NCBI GenBank assembly: GCA_963933195.1
Contig: CAWVUS010000109.1
Span: 1-15,861 of the forward strand
Source: UBA8437 sp963933195
Lineage (GTDB): Bacteria; Planctomycetota; Planctomycetia; Planctomycetales; Planctomycetaceae
DNA length: 15,861 nucleotides
Direction of reading: 5' to 3'
Positions 12,885 through 15,861 of the stretch are shown here, piece after piece; position 1 is the first letter of the stretch; every line of letters begins with the position of its first letter. Made by a program: the position numbers and the translations under genes. The notes beneath the pieces are model-generated. The model did no database searches. It saw nothing but the letters and a program-made list of their open reading frames with translations, and was not told the origin of the DNA.

Positions 12885-15413
12885 CTACTTGTCGTCTTCG
12901 AGCACGGACAGCGCATACGTCGCAAAACGGAAACACAGACTGTGTGCACCCGACCAGCCCTGCCATTTCCCTTCGACAATCTCGCGACGCCCTTCGGTGA
13001 TCCCGGATTTCAATGACTCTCGAAGAATCCGACGGTGTTCGGCATTCCCTGTGATCTCGGACTCGTACGCCAATGCAAACGCCGCCAGGAACGTCGTAGC
13101 GCTCACTTTCGGGGGTGGGCGATCTCGCAGGCAGGTGCACGATGTCAAATAGAACGACTTGTGCTTCTCGCTGTAACACTCCCGGATCAACTGCTTCACC
13201 CCGGCGGTCAGGCCAGCGAGCACTTCAGGATCCCCGGTGATCTGGTGGTATCGAACCACGCCGCCGAGCGTCAGTCCCAGCATGTAGGCATTCTGCCCAT
13301 AACAACGTTTTGCCGGGCTCTGTTCATTGCAATGACCAAACGCAAGCATCACCTGGAATCCCTTGCGTGGGTCCAAGTGATCTCTCAACTGCTCCCATTG
13401 GCGTTTCGCCGCTGCCAGATATTTTGGATCGGCGGTGGCATCGTAGGCATCGAGCATCATGTTCAACGGCCACCCGATGCCGCGGATGTGATCCGTGTAC
13501 GCGGTCGGACAGAGCCGTTCCACGGAATCGGACGCCATCCGGGCGACCTCAAGGGCCCTGCGGTCACCGGTCAGGCAATAGTAATCGAACTCCCCGCCCA
13601 TCCAGTGATGTCCAAGATCGGACAAGCCCAACTGGTATGGGGCGCTGGAGCCCAACTTCGCCAGGTCGTGGTATTTCTTTCCGTCCCACCGGCCGTAGTA
13701 GCCCCCCGTGTGCCCCACGCTGTGTGCCCAGATACTGCCGCGAGACATGCGATAGGAGCCACCGTAGGCGAGCAACTGCTTGTTGACCTCATGCGCAACG
13801 TCGACGTCGATGTAATGTCGAGCGGCCTGTTCAGCACGATCAAAAAAACGCCGATCACCGCTCCGCAAATACTGTGCAAAGAAACAACGTGGCATGTCAT
13901 ATTCCAGATTGCCCCAGTGATCGTTCGAGGCCCAGTACCAATCCCCGTAATTCAGCATTCCGAAGGACCGTTGCTCCCGGCGATCCTCCAGGTGGCAATC
14001 CAGAAACTCGTTGATCCATGCGTCGTAACCGAGGTGGGGAGTGGCTTTTCGATTCGCGACCGCGAGGTCCCCGGCGGCGAGGGTCTTTCGCACGTACGCT
14101 GGATCACACGTAGCAAGCAGCGGTTTCTCTGTCGCCTCGAAGAACGAGCCGAGCCGTTTGCGGTCCGGCTTCCCTACGGAAAAACGAACCCAGGTTTCAT
14201 GGGTCCGGGCCGCACCGATCTTGAAGCTGTAGACACCCCCACGGAGGTAGTAATACAGCTTCGCCTCCTCACGCAGAGGCTTCCCATCGTACAGCCCCTG
14301 CGGAAACTCCGGCAGAATCCCAACGCGGAGTTGCCCTCGGTCAACCGGGCCTGATTCCGTCGCGTCGTTGTCCTGCCCTATCCTTTGACGGGCGTTCCCC
14401 TGTGTCACCACCTCGAGACTCTTTGGCCAGTTCTGCCAGAATTCTCGAATTCCAACTGCAAAGCCACCTCGCCGGTCACCAAGATAACCCCATCCCTGGG
14501 CATGCCCGGGTGTCACGTCGCTGTTGATCTTGTACCCCCGGTCATCCATCTGCAGCACACGAGCGTCCGGACTGGCCTCCCCGTTCAAGAACCCTTGTTG
14601 TCCCCCGTCGATCCGTCGGTGTGAGAACACAAGATCCAGCGACTTGATCCTGGTCATCAACTGCCGCCTGTTGTCGTTGATGAACGTGTAGTGAAGTTTC
14701 ACATACGGCTGCCCACGCCAGGCGTGCAATCGGACGATGAATCGGAACATCTTCCCGCTCGGACCCCGGTGGTCACCTTCGATGCGGAGGCACGCGCGTA
14801 TCGGCCCACGCTGTTCGATCGTGACCTGGCACGGCCCGGAATCAGCTCGAAACACTTGACCGTCAGGTGTGTTCAATTCAATACCGGCCCCCTGTGACGC
14901 GGTGATCCTTTCCTCATCGGAAAATTCGCCGTCGCCGTTGGTGTCGAGCCAGACGCGATCCAATAGCCGAAACCGCCGTTTCGAGACCTGCAGTCTCATC
15001 ACGCCGGTGTCGATGTCCACGACACCTTCCGATTCACCGACACTTAGCGGCATTGCCAAGGGGCCGGCAGGTGGGTCGGCCTGGACATTGCCATCGAATC
15101 GCAAGCGAAACTGGGCCGACTTGTTGGCCGCCACCGTGACCGGAAAATCCAACAGCAACCAGCGGATCGAACCATCGGACCATTTCACCAGCGACTCGGT
15201 CTGCAGAGGAACTGGCTGCCCCTCGGCATCCGACAAGGCAAGATGGTTGGTGTTCAGCAACACACCACGTCCGAATGGAATGCCCGATGTCACCGGCCAT
15301 GAGGACCTTGCAACACCACTCGGTTCAGCCACTGAAAGGTGAACCTCGGCCGCTGGCAACAAGGCCGACAGCGGTCCAAGCAGCAAAATCAGGCACCGTG
15401 ACAAGATGTGCAT
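12885..15413 (-). CDS. Exported PcRGLX/YetA-like polysaccharide lyase-type protein
   Basis: 842 residues from the ATG at 15411-15413 to the TAG at 12885-12887. This start gives a clean signal peptide (CLILLLGPLSALLPAAE, cleavage around residue 21); the longer upstream frame adds 33 unlikely residues. The N-terminal domain reads SSWPVTSGIPFGRGVLLNTNHLAL, then DAEGQPVPLQTESLVKWSDG and SIRWLLLDFPV. This is the RIFT-barrel start of PcRGLX/YetA-like proteins, a group that includes exo-acting rhamnogalacturonan lyases (PL26) and relatives acting on other uronic-acid polymers. A central beta-rich domain spans roughly 230-450. From about 460 the chain is helical, in the style of an alpha/alpha toroid, with NYGDWYWASNDHWGNLEYDMP, RFFDRAEQAARHYIDVDVAHE, and HSVGHTGGYYGR holding His/Tyr/Arg residues that could be catalytic. 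The likely role is cleavage of an acidic polysaccharide in the periplasm; the exact substrate cannot be told. It is monocistronic here, with an inverted repeat about 50 nt upstream. Confidence 0.8.
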   Translation of the reverse strand: MHILSRCLILLLGPLSALLPAAEVHLSVAEPSGVARSSWPVTSGIPFGRGVLLNTNHLALSDAEGQPVPLQTESLVKWSDGSIRWLLLDFPVTVAANKSAQFRLRFDGNVQADPPAGPLAMPLSVGESEGVVDIDTGVMRLQVSKRRFRLLDRVWLDTNGDGEFSDEERITASQGAGIELNTPDGQVFRADSGPCQVTIEQRGPIRACLRIEGDHRGPSGKMFRFIVRLHAWRGQPYVKLHYTFINDNRRQLMTRIKSLDLVFSHRRIDGGQQGFLNGEASPDARVLQMDDRGYKINSDVTPGHAQGWGYLGDRRGGFAVGIREFWQNWPKSLEVVTQGNARQRIGQDNDATESGPVDRGQLRVGILPEFPQGLYDGKPLREEAKLYYYLRGGVYSFKIGAARTHETWVRFSVGKPDRKRLGSFFEATEKPLLATCDPAYVRKTLAAGDLAVANRKATPHLGYDAWINEFLDCHLEDRREQRSFGMLNYGDWYWASNDHWGNLEYDMPRCFFAQYLRSGDRRFFDRAEQAARHYIDVDVAHEVNKQLLAYGGSYRMSRGSIWAHSVGHTGGYYGRWDGKKYHDLAKLGSSAPYQLGLSDLGHHWMGGEFDYYCLTGDRRALEVARMASDSVERLCPTAYTDHIRGIGWPLNMMLDAYDATADPKYLAAAKRQWEQLRDHLDPRKGFQVMLAFGHCNEQSPAKRCYGQNAYMLGLTLGGVVRYHQITGDPEVLAGLTAGVKQLIRECYSEKHKSFYLTSCTCLRDRPPPKVSATTFLAAFALAYESEITGNAEHRRILRESLKSGITEGRREIVEGKWQGWSGAHSLCFRFATYALSVLEDDK

Positions 15414-15458
15414 TCGTTTACACTTTCTTCTGATTTCAGAGTGGCTGCAGGATCGGTT

Positions 15459-15481
15459 CAAATGGCAAGTTATTCCATTTG
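15459..15481. promoter_or_regulatory. Inverted repeat CAAATGG-N9-CCATTTG upstream of the lyase gene
   Basis: Exact seven-base arms (15459-15465 and 15475-15481) with a nine-base AT-rich spacer lie 46-68 nt upstream of the lyase start, where a promoter operator would be expected. The size suits a dimeric transcription factor. Arms of this length also occur by chance in a window this long, so the location is the main support. Confidence 0.4.
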
Positions 15482-15579
15482 CCCACTTGTGTACGATCAC
15501 CGTGTACCACACCAGCGTCGGGATGTCTCATCATACATCCAACGTATGCCCCGCCGCCCTGTCCAACCCGGGCTCGGCA

Positions 15580-15775
15580 GGCCGATCGACCCAAAGAAGA
15601 ATCCTGGGAGTGGACCGATGACGCCAATCGTCAACCGATGGCACTCGGACACGAAGAACTGGCCGAGGTTGTCACCGCCTGGCCGCTGCTCTCGGCCGAT
15701 CTCAGGCAGGCCATCCTGGCGATTGCTCGCTCAGCGGACGTGATGGCCGAAGCTTCGCTTGCCGCGACGGAGTGA
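15580..15775 (+). pseudogene. Probable C-terminal tail of a decayed planctomycete integrase
   Basis: The plus frame ending at the TGA at 15773-15775 reads ESWEWTDDANRQP, then HEELAEVVTAWPLLSADLRQ and AILAIARSADV. The pattern ELAxVVxAWPxLxxxxRxxILAxxxxA is, from memory, the conserved extreme C-terminus of many planctomycete tyrosine recombinases. Nothing resembling the catalytic domain lies in any frame immediately upstream, where the lyase promoter region begins. It is therefore a detached fragment, or less likely a short protein of its own without a recognisable start. The 29-nt repeat shared with 1350-1378 lies in its first part. Confidence 0.45.
15602..15630 (+). repeat. 29-nt direct repeat, copy 2 (other copy 1350-1378)
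   Basis: 27 of 29 bases are shared with 1350-1378; mismatches at 15615 and 15617. The copies lie in the same orientation, 14 kb apart, both beside the 5' end of a gene for a large exported protein (DUF1549 here to the right of copy 1, the lyase to the left of copy 2). Confidence 0.75.
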
Positions 15776-15861
15776 ACGCCGATTCTCGACGCTGAGGGGC
15801 GTCTACAGATCTGGCGGTTACCGCCGGTGAGTTGAACGCCGGGGCTGGGGTGGGGAGACTG
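15776..15861. other. Right window edge, no feature supported
   Basis: 86 nt follow the integrase-tail stop. The last 20 or so bases are G-rich (GGGGCTGGGGTGGGGAGACT) and could begin a structured or tRNA-like element, but the window ends too soon to judge. Confidence 0.3.

Noticed and set aside
13035..14354. 439-codon plus-strand open frame
   Set aside because: It lies wholly antisense to the well-supported lyase gene, has no recognisable domain or ribosome binding site, and is the expected shadow of a GC-rich gene.
1..15861. CRISPR array, rRNA or known defence system
   Set aside because: No regularly spaced repeats, rRNA-like stretches, cas genes or recognised defence genes were seen. The CPBP protease alone (sometimes labelled Abi) is not evidence of phage defence.

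Overview
The window looks like part of a Planctomycetota chromosome, probably Pirellulales (Rhodopirellula-like). The basis is gene content: a DUF1552 protein, a DUF1549/DUF1553 cytochrome-like protein with its DUF1501 partner, and a very large PQQ-propeller protein of a type typical of this phylum. There are also planctomycete-style integrase remnants and moderate GC content. The species cannot be named from the sequence alone.

Layout. (a) 1-1187, minus strand: the N-terminal part of a Tat-exported DUF1552 protein, cut by the window edge. It is preceded by a small lipoprotein-like single-domain rhodanese (765-1187). The rhodanese reading frame has an in-frame TGA exactly where the catalytic cysteine belongs. 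The coding sequence continues intact past the TGA to a normal TAA, and a tight hairpin with loop AGGUC follows the TGA. This is best read as a selenocysteine-containing rhodanese and is the most interesting item here. (b) 1188-1577: a divergent intergenic region. (c) 1578-8655, plus strand: a probable operon of three exported proteins, namely PSD1/DUF1549/DUF1553, DUF1501 (Tat), and a 982-aa protein combining a PQQ-type propeller, a methyltransferase-like Rossmann segment and a malectin-like domain. (d) 9084-10526, plus: an outer-membrane beta-barrel of the alginate-export type.

(e) 10599-11945: a patch of mobile-element debris. It holds a possible tRNA 3'-end relic inside the 5' end of a CPBP intramembrane protease gene, followed by a frameshifted C-terminal fragment of a tyrosine recombinase. 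(f) 11946-12671, plus: an internally duplicated small alpha/beta protein with an excellent ribosome binding site, preceded by two palindromes. (g) 12885-15413, minus: a large exported polysaccharide lyase-like protein (PcRGLX/YetA-like), with an inverted repeat in its upstream region. (h) 15414-15861: upstream sequence of that gene, then another probable integrase-tail remnant. That remnant shares a 29-nt near-identical segment with 1350-1378.

How the genes may work together. The DUF1549/DUF1501/PQQ block is exported and probably acts in the periplasm; DUF1549/DUF1501 pairs are greatly expanded in planctomycetes, but their substrates are unknown. The porin and the lyase both fit a lifestyle of using complex polysaccharides. 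The selenoprotein rhodanese would be an extracytoplasmic sulfur- or redox-handling protein. Integrase remnants on both sides of 11.8-15.6 kb suggest that this part was assembled by site-specific integration and has since decayed.
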